Made by a program: the position numbers and the translations under genes
DNA from: Halobacillus amylolyticus
GTDB taxonomy: Bacteria > Bacillota > Bacilli > Bacillales > Halobacillaceae
Assembly: GCF_022921115.1 (NCBI RefSeq)
Contig: NZ_CP095075.1
Span: 1,054,001-1,118,000, forward strand
Direction: 5' to 3'
DNA length: 64,000 nucleotides
Shown: positions 28,357 to 36,720 of the stretch, piece by piece
Position numbering within the stretch: the first letter of the stretch is position 1
How the letters are laid out: each line of letters starts with the position of its first letter
The notes under the pieces: generated by a model
Told to the model about the DNA's origin: nothing
Databases searched by the model: none
Seen by the model: only the letters and a program-made list of their open reading frames with translations

Positions 28357-29214
28357 ATGATATTAACGCGACGTGGTTTTATAAAAAAATTTCTACTAAG
28401 CGGCCTTGGCCTAGTAGGAATCAGTGGCGGTGGTTATTATTACGCCCGTTATATTGAGCCCCACATGCTGCAAAGGCAGGAATATACCCTTTCTAATGAC
28501 AAAATACCGCACTCATTTGACGGCAGTAAGGTTGTCCAATTTTCTGATACCCATATAGGTTTTAACTATAATCTTGAACAGTTCACACAATTAATACAGA
28601 CAATTAACCAGGAAGAGCCTGATCTGATCGTTTTCACTGGAGATCTCGTCGACGCACCTCATACGTATCGATTCGACCAAAGCATTCCTCAATTGCTTAA
28701 AAAGCTGAAGGCGCCCCTTGGGAAGTATTGGATTTACGGTAATCATGACCACGGCGGGTATGGGACAGAAACGGTGAAAGCTGTAATGGAGGCTGGAGGA
28801 TTTAAACTACTGCAAAACAGTGTTGCGCTGATAGATAATGGACAAGACAACTTTGCTTTAGCGGGGTTAGATGATGTCATGCTTGGGTCACCAGATATCA
28901 CAGCAACGGCTAAACAGATTAAAGGAGAACCCTTTACAATCCTGCTCGTTCACGAACCAGATGTGGCAGATCAGATGAAAAACCACGGAATACATGTACA
29001 GCTTTCAGGGCACAGTCATGGTGGTCAAATCCAATTGCCCTTTATTGGGGCAATTGTCACTCCACCCTATGCTGAAACATATATCGAAGGAAAACATACG
29101 ATTAGTGAGCAGTTGACTCTCTATGTAAGTAAGGGAATTGGTACAACTCGTCTCCCTTATCGGTTTATGTGCCGCCCAGAATACTCTGTTTTTCATCTCA
29201 ATACAAAGGATTAA
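28357..29214 (+). CDS. ykuE: Tat-exported metallophosphoesterase (YkuE)
   Basis: Calcineurin-type phosphoesterase exported by the twin-arginine pathway. N-terminal TRRGFIKKF followed by a hydrophobic stretch is a Tat signal; B. subtilis YkuE is a known TatAyCy substrate retained at the cell wall. The 285 residues carry all metallophosphoesterase motifs: SDTHIG (about 62), GDLVD (about 93), GNHDHGG (about 128), VHEPD (about 198) and SGHSHGGQ (about 217). AAGAAAGGATCC precedes ATG. Physiological substrate unknown, possibly cell-wall or lipid phosphoesters. Confidence 0.93.
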   Translation: MILTRRGFIKKFLLSGLGLVGISGGGYYYARYIEPHMLQRQEYTLSNDKIPHSFDGSKVVQFSDTHIGFNYNLEQFTQLIQTINQEEPDLIVFTGDLVDAPHTYRFDQSIPQLLKKLKAPLGKYWIYGNHDHGGYGTETVKAVMEAGGFKLLQNSVALIDNGQDNFALAGLDDVMLGSPDITATAKQIKGEPFTILLVHEPDVADQMKNHGIHVQLSGHSHGGQIQLPFIGAIVTPPYAETYIEGKHTISEQLTLYVSKGIGTTRLPYRFMCRPEYSVFHLNTKD

Positions 29215-29299
29215 CATTTTTGTGACATGATGATCTTGTGCCGTCAGAAATGGAAGCACATGTTAGAATAGAAGAACTACCTTGTTTGGAGGATGAAGC

Positions 29300-29869
29300 A
29301 TGAAATATTTCACATTGGTCAATCTACTTATCTTATTGTTGCTTACAGCATGCGGCTCTCCTATTGAAGAAAATATGTCGCGCGAAGTAAAAGAATTTAC
29401 AGCAACAACCCAAAGCGGTGAAAAAGTGAACTTGCCTGAAGACTTAAAAGGGGAGTATTGGATCGCTGACTTTATTTTCACCAGTTGTGAAACCGTTTGT
29501 CCGCCAATGACAGGGAATATGTCTCGTCTCCAACAGCAGTTAAAGGAAGAAAATATGGATGTTGAACTAGTCTCCTTTTCTGTTGATCCTAAACAAGATA
29601 CGAAAGAGAAGCTAAAAGAATTTGCTGATGCCTATCAACCTGATTATGAGCAGTGGAGTTTTCTAACGGGTTACACCTTCCAAGAAGTTAAAGAGTTGTC
29701 AATCAAATCATTTCAATCCCCTCTTTCCAAAATGGAAGACTCAAACCAAGTCGCACATGGAACAAGCTTTTATTTAGTTACCCCTGAAGGCGACGTCATC
29801 AAGCGGTATAGTGGAATTAAGGCAGCAGAGATGGATCAAATCATTTCAGATTTAAAAAAATTAATGTAG
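29300..29869 (+). CDS. SCO1/SenC-type copper chaperone lipoprotein
   Basis: Thioredoxin-fold protein that helps assemble the CuA centre of cytochrome c oxidase at the outer face of the membrane. 189 residues; lipobox LLTACG (Cys18), copper-binding FTSCETVCPPM (Cys63, Cys67) and the distal histidine in VAHGTSFYLV (about 151). AGGAGG-like GGAGGATGAAGC precedes the ATG. Equivalent to B. subtilis YpmQ, although here it lies next to ykuE. No oxidase genes needing CuA are in the window. Confidence 0.93.
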   Translation: MKYFTLVNLLILLLLTACGSPIEENMSREVKEFTATTQSGEKVNLPEDLKGEYWIADFIFTSCETVCPPMTGNMSRLQQQLKEENMDVELVSFSVDPKQDTKEKLKEFADAYQPDYEQWSFLTGYTFQEVKELSIKSFQSPLSKMEDSNQVAHGTSFYLVTPEGDVIKRYSGIKAAEMDQIISDLKKLM

Positions 29870-29944
29870 TTATGAGCGGCTTGCTTTTGCAAATTTTTGC
29901 TAATTATCATACGATAGAATGACTACTTGGAAAGGAGAACCCGT

Positions 29945-30412
29945 ATGAGAGAAAATCAGACATCGAGTCGAGAACTCGCCGAATCACTGTTTATCGTTAA
30001 CCGACATGCGAAAACAGCTCCAGAGCCCAAGCACTTATATGAAATTAAAAAATCTACTATCACCAAATTACTTCAGGAACGTAAAGCTAAAAAAATCGGT
30101 CTGCATTTTTCTGATCATCCGAAACTTAGCAAACAACATTCTACCCTTCTCATTGAAGTTGGCGGTTACTATTTTCATATCCCTGCTGAAAAAAAAGATT
30201 TTAACCAACTGAAACACTTAGGGAAGGTTGATCACTCTTATCGAAACCCCAAACCGAAACTATCCCTGGCCAAAGCCAAACGGACACTTTACAAATATTT
30301 AGGATGGGACCAGCGTAAGTCCCCCGCCCCCCACTCGCTTTCATACCGCTCCCACACGTCCATGCTGGGACAACAACATATCACTCCTTGGAACCAACGT
30401 CCAAAGCGATAA
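29945..30412 (+). CDS. ykyB: YkyB family protein
   Basis: Protein of unknown function restricted to Bacillaceae. The signature VNRHAKTAPEPKHLYEIKK (about residues 19-37), KKIGLHFSDHPKLSKQ (about 53) and YRNPKPKLSLAKAKRTL identify it. Rich in Lys/Arg/His, no membrane segment, so probably soluble and possibly nucleic-acid binding (inference). Start at 29945 is seven bases after AAAGGAG and is preferred over an upstream TTG. 155 residues. Gene order ykyB-cheV is shared with B. subtilis. Confidence 0.88.
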   Translation: MRENQTSSRELAESLFIVNRHAKTAPEPKHLYEIKKSTITKLLQERKAKKIGLHFSDHPKLSKQHSTLLIEVGGYYFHIPAEKKDFNQLKHLGKVDHSYRNPKPKLSLAKAKRTLYKYLGWDQRKSPAPHSLSYRSHTSMLGQQHITPWNQRPKR

Positions 30413-30418
30413 GTAAGC

Positions 30419-30455
30419 AAAGAAGCCAAATAAAATGTTCGGCTTCTTTGTTTTT
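30419..30455 (+). terminator. Terminator of ykyB
   Basis: AAAGAAGCC / GGCTTCTTT stem with T-rich tail. Confidence 0.85.
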
Positions 30456-30508
30456 CATGTTTTGACTCTTCGAAAAAAAGGAATAGCCTTTAGCAGGAGG
30501 GTGATAGA

Positions 30509-30730
30509 ATGACAATGAATCCACTGGACGACTTCTTGTATCAGTTGAATAAGTATGTAGAGTATTCAACTGAATTAAGATCTTCTTTTGAACATTTAAC
30601 AGAACATGAAAAAAATATTATCCGCGACTCACACCCGACCGGTTCAGACCCTTTAACGGTTACGAAACAAGCCTATGATTGGCATGATGTTTTATTTAAA
30701 AAAGTCGAAAATGAAAAAAGCCGCTCATAA
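30509..30730 (+). CDS. Small acidic hypothetical protein
   Basis: 73 residues starting MTMNPLDDFLYQLNKYVEYS with a good GGAGGGTGAT site before the ATG. Predicted mostly helical; HEKNIIRDSHP and TVTKQAYDWHDVLFKKV are the most distinctive segments. No signal peptide, membrane helix or motif that I recognise. Its last codons form the left arm of a terminator shared with cheV. Real coding is supported by the ribosome binding site and tight packing; function unknown. Confidence 0.7.
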   Translation: MTMNPLDDFLYQLNKYVEYSTELRSSFEHLTEHEKNIIRDSHPTGSDPLTVTKQAYDWHDVLFKKVENEKSRS

Positions 30731-30745
30731 GGAGCGGCTTTTTCA
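30714..30745. terminator. Bidirectional terminator between the small ORF and cheV
   Basis: Perfect stem AAAAAGCCGCTC / GAGCGGCTTTTT overlapping the 3' ends of both converging genes. Confidence 0.9.
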
Positions 30746-31648
30746 GAGAATATGCTGGTCAATAACTTGAATAAGTTCAACAATTTCCGGTTTTGAAATT
30801 TGAGCGTCGGCACCAACTTTTTCACCTTTGTGTCTAAGGTCTTCGGTTATTAATGAAGAAAAAATAATCACAGGTAAGATATTGAGTTCCTTATCCTCCT
30901 TGATTGTCTTCGTTAAATGGTGACCGTCCATTCTAGGCATCTCAACATCTGTAATCACCAACTGGTACTCTTCTGCAACTTCCCTTCCCTCAGCTGCTAT
31001 GGATCGAAGGTGATCATGAGCATCTTTGCCATCTTCAAATAGCACGGTATGAATATAGCCCGCTTCTTCCAATGTTTCTTGTAGCAAGCCACGCAATAGA
31101 CCCGAATCTTCTACCACCAGGATCTTCTTATTCGAACGTTCCCGTTCACCAAGGGTATGGATCTCACTTTTGTTCAAACTTGATTCTGGGCTAATATCTG
31201 AGACTATTTTTTCAAAATCAAGCAAGAGTAGCATCTCATCATCTTTTTTAATGACACCTGTGATTTCAGTTTCCAGTCCTTGATACATTTTCCCTGGTTT
31301 TTCAATGGATTCCCAGGAAATACGGTGGATTTGCGTTACTGTATGTACGTGGAATACAATTTTGGTCTGATTAAACTCTGTTAAAATAAATTTGTCCTGT
31401 TTAGGGTTAGCAGAAGCTTCAAATCCTAGTGCATGTGCCACATCAACGACAGGAACAACCTCTCCCCGAATATCTACAATCCCCTCAACTGCCGGATGTG
31501 AGTGAGGAATTTTTGTTACAGGTACAGGGTTCAAAATCTCCTTTACCTTAATAACATTAATCCCAAAACGATTTTCAGCAACACTAAATTCAACAATCTC
31601 GAGCTCATTTGTACCGCTTTCCAGTAAAATCCCTTTATCCTTTTGCAT
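30743..31648 (-). CDS. cheV: Chemotaxis coupling protein CheV (CheW domain plus receiver)
   Basis: Couples chemoreceptors to the CheA kinase and adapts through phosphorylation. N-terminal CheW-like domain (about 5-150; SGTNELEIVEFSVAENRFGI, PHSHPAVEGIVDIRGEVVPV) and a C-terminal response-regulator receiver (about 170-300) with the phospho-acceptor in VITDVEMPRMDG and the conserved Lys in ISKPE. Two starts are possible: an upstream TTG abuts GAGAGGG, so ATG at 31648 is used (301 residues). Location beside ykyB and patA matches B. subtilis. Confidence 0.94.
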   Translation of the reverse strand: MQKDKGILLESGTNELEIVEFSVAENRFGINVIKVKEILNPVPVTKIPHSHPAVEGIVDIRGEVVPVVDVAHALGFEASANPKQDKFILTEFNQTKIVFHVHTVTQIHRISWESIEKPGKMYQGLETEITGVIKKDDEMLLLLDFEKIVSDISPESSLNKSEIHTLGERERSNKKILVVEDSGLLRGLLQETLEEAGYIHTVLFEDGKDAHDHLRSIAAEGREVAEEYQLVITDVEMPRMDGHHLTKTIKEDKELNILPVIIFSSLITEDLRHKGEKVGADAQISKPEIVELIQVIDQHIL

Positions 31649-31749
31649 ATAATGCTTCAACCCTCTCTATAATCATTCTTTTACTTAAACCATACCATAA
31701 TTTACAGGATGATCGTACATAAGTTTGAGGAGTTTTGTCGCATTATAGG

Positions 31750-32151
31750 CTAGGCCGCCCGTTTCTTCGAGCGAATCTTCACTCGTGTCATGATCATTCT
31801 GCCTATGCCGGTTAAAACACGGACGGCACCGTAACTGCTTATCGCAAGTAAACTGATCGACCAATAGTAGGAAGGTAAAAAAGTAGATTCTGTCCCCATA
31901 GCATAGCGATCTACCATTTGTAGAAAAGAAATGGCCAATATAGAACTAATACCGTAACCAAGCAGGGTGAACCATTGCTTGACGAGCAGCCATTCCATTA
32001 TAGGTTTCATGACAAACATAATACTGGCTATAAGCAGAAAGACGAGCAGAAATTGAATGTGTAAACCGTTTAAACCAAATATTTGCAGGATATCTTGATC
32101 CAGCCACTGAATCACCCGATCAAGAAATGAAACATTAAACCATTGATTCAT
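31750..32151 (-). CDS. Hypothetical four-helix membrane protein
   Basis: 133 residues with about four hydrophobic helices (about 28-50, 58-75, 92-108 and a weaker first one) and a strongly basic C terminus (RVKIRSKKRAA) expected in the cytoplasm. AGTGAGGGATCCTCT precedes the ATG. No family recognised. It lies between cheV and the alkD-like gene on the same strand with about 65-90 base gaps; no functional clue from neighbours. Confidence 0.7.
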   Translation of the reverse strand: MNQWFNVSFLDRVIQWLDQDILQIFGLNGLHIQFLLVFLLIASIMFVMKPIMEWLLVKQWFTLLGYGISSILAISFLQMVDRYAMGTESTFLPSYYWSISLLAISSYGAVRVLTGIGRMIMTRVKIRSKKRAA

Positions 32152-32215
32152 AGAGGATCCCTCACTTTCAGGTGTTTATCCCCATTATGATCGATGGTTT
32201 TCCATTCTATACCTT

Positions 32216-32914
32216 TCAGACAGGATACATCCCTTTATTCTTCATCCATTTTAATCCTTCTCTTTGGCTGAGAGGTCTTAATTCCGTAGATTCTATGAAT
32301 GATATCACAGTTTGTGGCGCCGTTTTACTATATTCTCGCAAGATCCAGCCAATGGATTTCTCTATAAAAAACTCTTTTTCATGCTTCAATTTATTAATCG
32401 TCTGAAATAACAGCTGCTCATTCGTCTTCTCTTTAAACTTCAACTGATTGAGCAAACTAGCTCTTCGCACCCACATATGTTCGGAGTTTGACCAGTTGAC
32501 GGTAATCTCCGATAATTTATCGCTATAACGGAGTAAATAGCTGCCACATAAGTTTGCAGAGATCGAATCAACGGTATCCCACCACGGCTTACTCGTTAGG
32601 AACTCTTTATATACATCAATAGCTTCCTCAGGTGGCTGCTTGGAATCTATATCTAACAAAGCTAATGCGGCATAATGGCACTCTCTTTCCTCCTCTTGAA
32701 AAAGTAAGTACGCCGTCTCTACCCGCTCTGAAAATGTCATAGGAGTAAATGATTTCAACCACTTCTTCACAAGCTTCGAACGCTCAGGCGTTTTGATTCC
32801 ATAGAAAGGAAATTGGTTTTTCATATATTTCTCCATAGCTTCATTCTGAGTCGTATCTCTATTTGCACTTAATTCCTTTACAATCGAGTTTTTTATAACA
32901 TCACTACGATTCAT
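32216..32914 (-). CDS. DNA alkylation repair protein, AlkD-like HEAT-repeat glycosylase
   Basis: Excises positively charged alkylated bases (3-methyladenine, 7-methylguanine) in the family. 232 residues of helical HEAT-like repeats. Signature residues visible are PFYGIKTPERSKLVKKW (about 36), KPWWDTVDSI (about 106; Trp and catalytic Asp spaced as in AlkD), MWVRRASLLNQL (about 147; DNA-contacting Arg) and KSIGWILREYSK (about 185; second Trp). It ends 12 bases after the patatin gene starts its stop, so the pair is probably one operon. Confidence 0.9.
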   Translation of the reverse strand: MNRSDVIKNSIVKELSANRDTTQNEAMEKYMKNQFPFYGIKTPERSKLVKKWLKSFTPMTFSERVETAYLLFQEEERECHYAALALLDIDSKQPPEEAIDVYKEFLTSKPWWDTVDSISANLCGSYLLRYSDKLSEITVNWSNSEHMWVRRASLLNQLKFKEKTNEQLLFQTINKLKHEKEFFIEKSIGWILREYSKTAPQTVISFIESTELRPLSQREGLKWMKNKGMYPV

Positions 32915-32925
32915 ATCTTCCTCCG

Positions 32926-33777
32926 TTAACTTTGAACGAATTTTGCTAATTCATCACTTTGCTGCTCTGCTTCTTGATAGCCTTGCATATATAACTGATG
33001 CAAGCGGTCCCTATTTTTCTCAATTCGGCTAACTTGTAAAGGGCGTAAAGGGCGTAAAATAAAGACTTGTTGATCCTCTTCCATCTTTTTAATTTGTGAC
33101 ATTGTGTTATTGTATTTTTGATGACGATTTCTTAAGGCTTGTGCAAACTTCGGAAAGTTTTTGTATTTACGATTAAAATACCAGTTCAGTTTTAGCTTCT
33201 TTTTTATATGACCGTCATTACGCGTCAACACAACCACATGTTTACGATTACCTGCTTCAACAGAAGGCTGTAGTGGAATCGGATCAGCTATACCGCCATC
33301 CATTAGCTCTTCCCCTAAATACGATATACTAGGAGCAATTAATGGTAATGAACTTGAGGCTCTCATCACCTTAAGCAAGCTTATCCGATCAGGAAAATGA
33401 TCAAAGAATTGCGGCTCACCCGTTCGCATATTTGTTGTGCCTACTACAAATTCTGTCGTTCTTGCTAAAAATGAATCATAATCGAAAGGGACTAGTTGAT
33501 TCGGCAGTTTATCAAAAATAAAGTCCATTCCAAACAGCTGACGGTTTGTAAACATACGCTTGAAGGATATGTATTCGGGATGATCCCCGTATTCGACCAT
33601 TACTTCATAATTTCTTCCACGCTGACCGGCCACATAAGAACTGCCGTTACAGGCTCCTGCCGATGCTCCTACAACATAAGGAAAATGAATATCTTCATCT
33701 AGGAAGAAATCCAAGACCCCTGCTGTATAAGCTCCGCGCATTCCTCCTCCTTCTAAAACTAAACCAGTTTGATCCAC
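32926..33777 (-). CDS. Patatin-like phospholipase (YjjU-type)
   Basis: Predicted serine lipid acyl hydrolase of the patatin group. 283 residues with the oxyanion loop GGGMRG (about 9-14), nucleophile elbow GASAG (about 38-42) and catalytic DGG (DGGIADPIPL, about 163), giving the Ser-Asp dyad. No signal peptide, so cytoplasmic or peripheral. Ribosome binding site GGAGGTAGACGTTTGTGG region precedes ATG. Probably cotranscribed with the AlkD-like gene 11 bases downstream. Substrate unknown. Confidence 0.9.
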   Translation of the reverse strand: MDQTGLVLEGGGMRGAYTAGVLDFFLDEDIHFPYVVGASAGACNGSSYVAGQRGRNYEVMVEYGDHPEYISFKRMFTNRQLFGMDFIFDKLPNQLVPFDYDSFLARTTEFVVGTTNMRTGEPQFFDHFPDRISLLKVMRASSSLPLIAPSISYLGEELMDGGIADPIPLQPSVEAGNRKHVVVLTRNDGHIKKKLKLNWYFNRKYKNFPKFAQALRNRHQKYNNTMSQIKKMEEDQQVFILRPLRPLQVSRIEKNRDRLHQLYMQGYQEAEQQSDELAKFVQS

Positions 33778-33995
33778 AAACGTCTACCTCCTTTTTTATA
33801 GTAGAATTATAACGCTCTTTTCCGTCTCTTTGAAGTAAACCGAATCATCCTGCCTAAGGTGGAACAATCGTATCTTATTTACAGCAATGACAGCCTTGTA
33901 TGCTGATTATTTTGCAGATAATGAGGAGTTTCTGATTTATGTCCCAAAAGCTTTTTTACTTATAAAACAAGTGGCAGAGTTTTCCTTACGTAAAA

Positions 33996-34031
33996 AAGTA
34001 AAGCAGCCACGCTATGCGGCTGCTTTTACTC
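33996..34031 (-). terminator. Terminator of the FbpB-like gene
   Basis: AGTAAA-GCAGCC / GGCTGC-TTTTACT stem with TTTTTT on the minus strand. Confidence 0.85.
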
Positions 34032-34041
34032 TATGATATGA

Positions 34042-34188
34042 TCAATTTACAATTTTAGTTTTATCTACCGTTTTTGCTCTTTTCTCATCGATTTGTTTGT
34101 CGATTTTTTCCAAAGCTTGCTGATCATTCAAGAGCTGTTCCTTATTTTGGTTCACTAGCTCTTCAAAAGAGATTCGATTTGGCCTCAT
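34042..34188 (-). CDS. FbpB-family small basic protein
   Basis: 48 residues starting MRPNRISFEELVNQNKEQLL, then NDQQALEKIDKQIDEKRA. This is the pattern of FbpB-type proteins (RISFEELV-x-x-NK-x-x-LL-x-D), which in B. subtilis act with the small RNA FsrA in the iron-sparing response. AAAGGAG is eight bases before the ATG and an extended -10 promoter (TGTTATAAT, 34228-34236 on the minus strand) precedes it. No Fur box is obvious, so iron control is not shown here. Confidence 0.75.
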   Translation of the reverse strand: MRPNRISFEELVNQNKEQLLNDQQALEKIDKQIDEKRAKTVDKTKIVN

Positions 34189-34227
34189 GACTCAAACTCC
34201 TTTCTCACATTTACATGGTACATATTC

Positions 34228-34236
34228 ATTATAACA
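34228..34236 (-). promoter_or_regulatory. Extended -10 promoter of the FbpB-like gene
   Basis: TGTTATAAT on the minus strand, 40 bases before the start codon; the -35 region is weak, as is common with a TGn extension. Confidence 0.5.
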
Positions 34237-34302
34237 AATATGAAAAGGGATAAATCTAAATTGTTTGAACATTTTGTTAACATTTAATCGGAGGGTGACT
34301 AC

Positions 34303-35451
34303 ATGGAACATTTAATTAATAAAAACCTATCAACTATTCAAATATCCGGTATTCGACAATTCTTTAATATGGTCAGCCACTATGATGACGTGGTTTCCTT
34401 AACAATCGGCCAGCCAGACATGCTAACCCCAGATCACGTGAAGGATGCTGCGATTCAAGCACTTCATGACAATCATACGAATTATACCCACAATGCTGGA
34501 CTGCTTCAGCTGCGAGAAGCGATCAGCCGGCACGTTGCTCAGCGGTACAACCTATCTTATCATGCCGAGGATGAAATTATTGTTACCGTTGGTGCCTCAC
34601 AGGCGATCGATATTACCCTTCGGACCATTTTAGAAAAGGGGGATGAAGTTCTTTTACCTGGCCCAGTCTATCCTGGTTATGAGCCTCTCATCAAATTAGC
34701 AGGGGCTTCAGCTAAACACGTAGACACAAGACAGCACGGGTTTAAACTTACTGCTGAATTACTTGAGCAAGCAATCACACCAAAGACGAAATGTATCATT
34801 TTGCCTTACCCATCAAACCCTACAGGCGTATCTTTATCAAAAGAAGAGTTAAAAGAAATTGCGGCCGTAATCAAAAAACATAACCTATTTATGATAGCGG
34901 ATGAAATTTATAGTGAGCTTACTTATGGTAAGGAACACACATCTATTGCTGTCTTTCCCACTATACGTGATCAGGTTATTGTTATAAATGGTGTATCCAA
35001 ATCACACTCTATGACTGGCTTTAGAATCGGCTACTTGTTAGCTCCTGCGTGGTTAGCTGCACATATACTCAAAGTACATCAATATAATGTCTCCTGTGCG
35101 ACATCCATTAGTCAGTACGCAGCCTTAGAAGCCATAGACAATGGCAAAACCGACTCCGTTTATATGAAAAAAGAATATGATCAAAGAAGATCTTATGTAA
35201 TGGAACGCCTTGATAAAATGGGGTTAAGCTATCAAATACCTGATGGCGCGTTTTATGTCTTTCCTAAATTCCCGCTAGGGGACATGTCATCTTTTGAAAA
35301 AGCGGTACAGCTTGTTGAAGAAGCGGGAGTTGCCCTAGTTCCAGGAGATGCTTTTTCCCAATATGGAAATGGATATATGAGGCTCTCTTATGCTTACAGT
35401 ATGGAGACGCTGCAGAAAGGACTTGCACGCTTAGAACAATTCTTAGTATAA
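34303..35451 (+). CDS. patA: PLP aminotransferase, acetyl-diaminopimelate aminotransferase type (PatA)
   Basis: Class I/II aminotransferase; B. subtilis PatA aminates N-acetyl-L-2-amino-6-oxopimelate in the acetylase branch to DAP. 382 residues: NYTHNAGLLQLREAI (about 62), substrate/PLP residues PYPSNPTG (about 166), DEIYSELTYG (about 200) and the PLP lysine in NGVSKSHSMTGFRIG (about 231). GGAGGGTGACTAC precedes ATG. Lies beside cheV-linked genes as in B. subtilis. dapH and ykuR, the other two enzymes of the branch, are about 10 kb away on the other strand. Confidence 0.93.
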   Translation: MEHLINKNLSTIQISGIRQFFNMVSHYDDVVSLTIGQPDMLTPDHVKDAAIQALHDNHTNYTHNAGLLQLREAISRHVAQRYNLSYHAEDEIIVTVGASQAIDITLRTILEKGDEVLLPGPVYPGYEPLIKLAGASAKHVDTRQHGFKLTAELLEQAITPKTKCIILPYPSNPTGVSLSKEELKEIAAVIKKHNLFMIADEIYSELTYGKEHTSIAVFPTIRDQVIVINGVSKSHSMTGFRIGYLLAPAWLAAHILKVHQYNVSCATSISQYAALEAIDNGKTDSVYMKKEYDQRRSYVMERLDKMGLSYQIPDGAFYVFPKFPLGDMSSFEKAVQLVEEAGVALVPGDAFSQYGNGYMRLSYAYSMETLQKGLARLEQFLV

Positions 35452-35452
35452 G

Positions 35453-35484
35453 AAAAGAGCGAAGGGATCTTCGCTCTTTTTTAT
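35453..35484. terminator. Bidirectional terminator of patA and the Spo0E-like gene
   Basis: Perfect 12-bp stem AAAAGAGCGAAG / CTTCGCTCTTTT with a four-base loop. Confidence 0.9.
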
Positions 35485-35645
35485 GCATCCTTTTTTTGTT
35501 GTATTTGATTCAGTAAATGATCTAGTTCTTGACTCATTCGCACCGATTTAGCACTTGAAAATCCTTCTTTTATAGCTGTCTCTGTCATACGATTACGTAA
35601 CTCTTCTATTCTTAATGTGAGTTGATCTTGCTGATCTATTTTCAT
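35481..35645 (-). CDS. Spo0E-like aspartyl phosphatase
   Basis: Small regulator that removes phosphate from Spo0A and so delays sporulation in related species. 54 residues starting MKIDQQDQLTLRIEELRNRM; two amphipathic helices with the diagnostic motif SQELDHLL in the second (about residue 38). Two adjacent ATGs follow AGGAGG; the one at 35645 has seven-base spacing and is used. Family members YnzD and YisI have the same size. Confidence 0.85.
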   Translation of the reverse strand: MKIDQQDQLTLRIEELRNRMTETAIKEGFSSAKSVRMSQELDHLLNQIQQKKDA

Positions 35646-35865
35646 CATCGTACCTCCTATCGTATGCGAATATAAACTATATTTTACCATACTCTAACAC
35701 ACCCCCAAAGAAGAAAAAGAATAAAATCAAAATATTCACAAATTTTTCAGGTTTTAGTATGTATCATATTAAAATTAGATTACAAATCTCATCATTGTTT
35801 CATTTTTATACCCTTATGATAAAATAAAAGTTGTCTAGAGCATGTTTAAGAGAGGAAGATTCAGA

Positions 35866-36384
35866 TTGTCTGAACAAGCTAAAAAAGAATGGTTAGAATG
35901 GATTAAAGCGATAGCCATCGCTATTGTTCTTGCCTTTATTTTACGTACTTTCTTTTTCGCCACTTCCATCGTTGAAGGTTCCAGCATGGATCCTACACTT
36001 GAGAGCGGTGAACGAGTGATGTTTAATAAGATTATTTATTACGTTGATGAGCCCGCCTATGGAGATGTTGTAATCATTGAACGGCCTATGAAGAATTATG
36101 TAAAAAGGGTCATTGGAAAACCAAATGATACAATAGAAGTTCGAAACCACCAGTTATATATTGACGGTCAAAAAAAAGAACAGAATTTTTTAAGTCAAGA
36201 AGCCATTATGGCGACAAGAGATTTCGGCCCTGTTAAAGTTCCCGACGACACTTATTTCGTAATGGGTGATAATCGTTCAATCAGTAAAGACAGCCGTAAT
36301 GGACTGGGATTTATTAAGGAAGAAGAAATTATCGGCAGAACAGAACTTATTATTTACCCATTTGATGAAATCAGTTTAACTTAA
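35866..36384 (+). CDS. sipT: Type I signal peptidase
   Basis: Membrane-anchored serine protease that removes signal peptides from exported proteins. One N-terminal membrane helix (about 14-34), Ser nucleophile in VEGSSMDPTL (about 43), general-base Lys in MKNYVKRVIGKPNDTI (about 83) and the GDNRSISKDSR box (about 144). Start choice: an in-frame ATG at 35842 has no ribosome binding site, while TTG at 35866 is eight bases from GAGAGGAA and gives a normal N terminus (172 residues). SipS/T/U-type naming within the family is uncertain. Confidence 0.92.
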   Translation: MSEQAKKEWLEWIKAIAIAIVLAFILRTFFFATSIVEGSSMDPTLESGERVMFNKIIYYVDEPAYGDVVIIERPMKNYVKRVIGKPNDTIEVRNHQLYIDGQKKEQNFLSQEAIMATRDFGPVKVPDDTYFVMGDNRSISKDSRNGLGFIKEEEIIGRTELIIYPFDEISLT

Positions 36385-36389
36385 TAATG

Positions 36390-36470
36390 GAAGACGCCCA
36401 CTTTCAAAGTAAAGCTAAAAGGGATATTTAGACGTTCTTAGCTTGACAGGATTGATAGTGGGCGCTTCTT
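36390..36470. terminator. Large stem-loop between the signal peptidase and YvrJ genes
   Basis: GAAG-CGCCCACT (36390-36402) pairs with AGTGGGCGCTTC (36457-36468); an inner AAGCTAA / TTAGCTT stem lies in the loop. Serves as a terminator or boundary for the two converging genes. Confidence 0.65.
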
Positions 36471-36471
36471 G

Positions 36472-36609
36472 TTATCCTTTCACTTTATCAGGAAGATGGT
36501 GGATCGTTTCAATCAGATCATCAAGTTTCCCTTCTATACGGTGCAATAAATAAAAAGTTACCGCTATTGGGAACCCGACATCTGTCAAGAACGGAAGCCA
36601 TGTGTCCAC
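36472..36609 (-). CDS. YvrJ family small membrane protein
   Basis: 45 residues: DTWLPFLTDVGFPIAVTFYL followed by LHRIEGKLDDLIETI. A single membrane helix and a short amphipathic tail, matching the YvrJ family of Bacillales. GTG at 36609 is chosen, about ten bases after GAGGAGG. It lies downstream of the DUF1659-DUF2922 pair, behind a hairpin. Function unknown; the size and layout recall holin-like or small phage-type membrane proteins, which is only an impression. Confidence 0.8.
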   Translation of the reverse strand: MDTWLPFLTDVGFPIAVTFYLLHRIEGKLDDLIETIHHLPDKVKG

Positions 36610-36668
36610 GTTTTTCACACCTCCTCTTAGGAAAAAAGCCGCTTGTAACCACCCTGGCGACAATGATA

Positions 36669-36706
36669 GAAAAGCCACTATGAAGCAATCTTCATAGTGG
36701 CTTTCG
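36669..36706 (-). terminator. Terminator after the DUF2922 gene
   Basis: Perfect 15-bp stem AAAGCCACTATGAAG / CTTCATAGTGGCTTT with a four-base loop, separating DUF2922 from YvrJ. Confidence 0.85.
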
Positions 36707-36720
36707 TGTGTCAGAAGCTT

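Noticed and set aside
33887..34036. Plus-strand 49-codon frame (MTALYADYFADNEEFLIYVP...)
   Set aside because: No ribosome binding site, and its 3' half is the terminator hairpin of the FbpB-like gene. A decayed gene end cannot be fully excluded.
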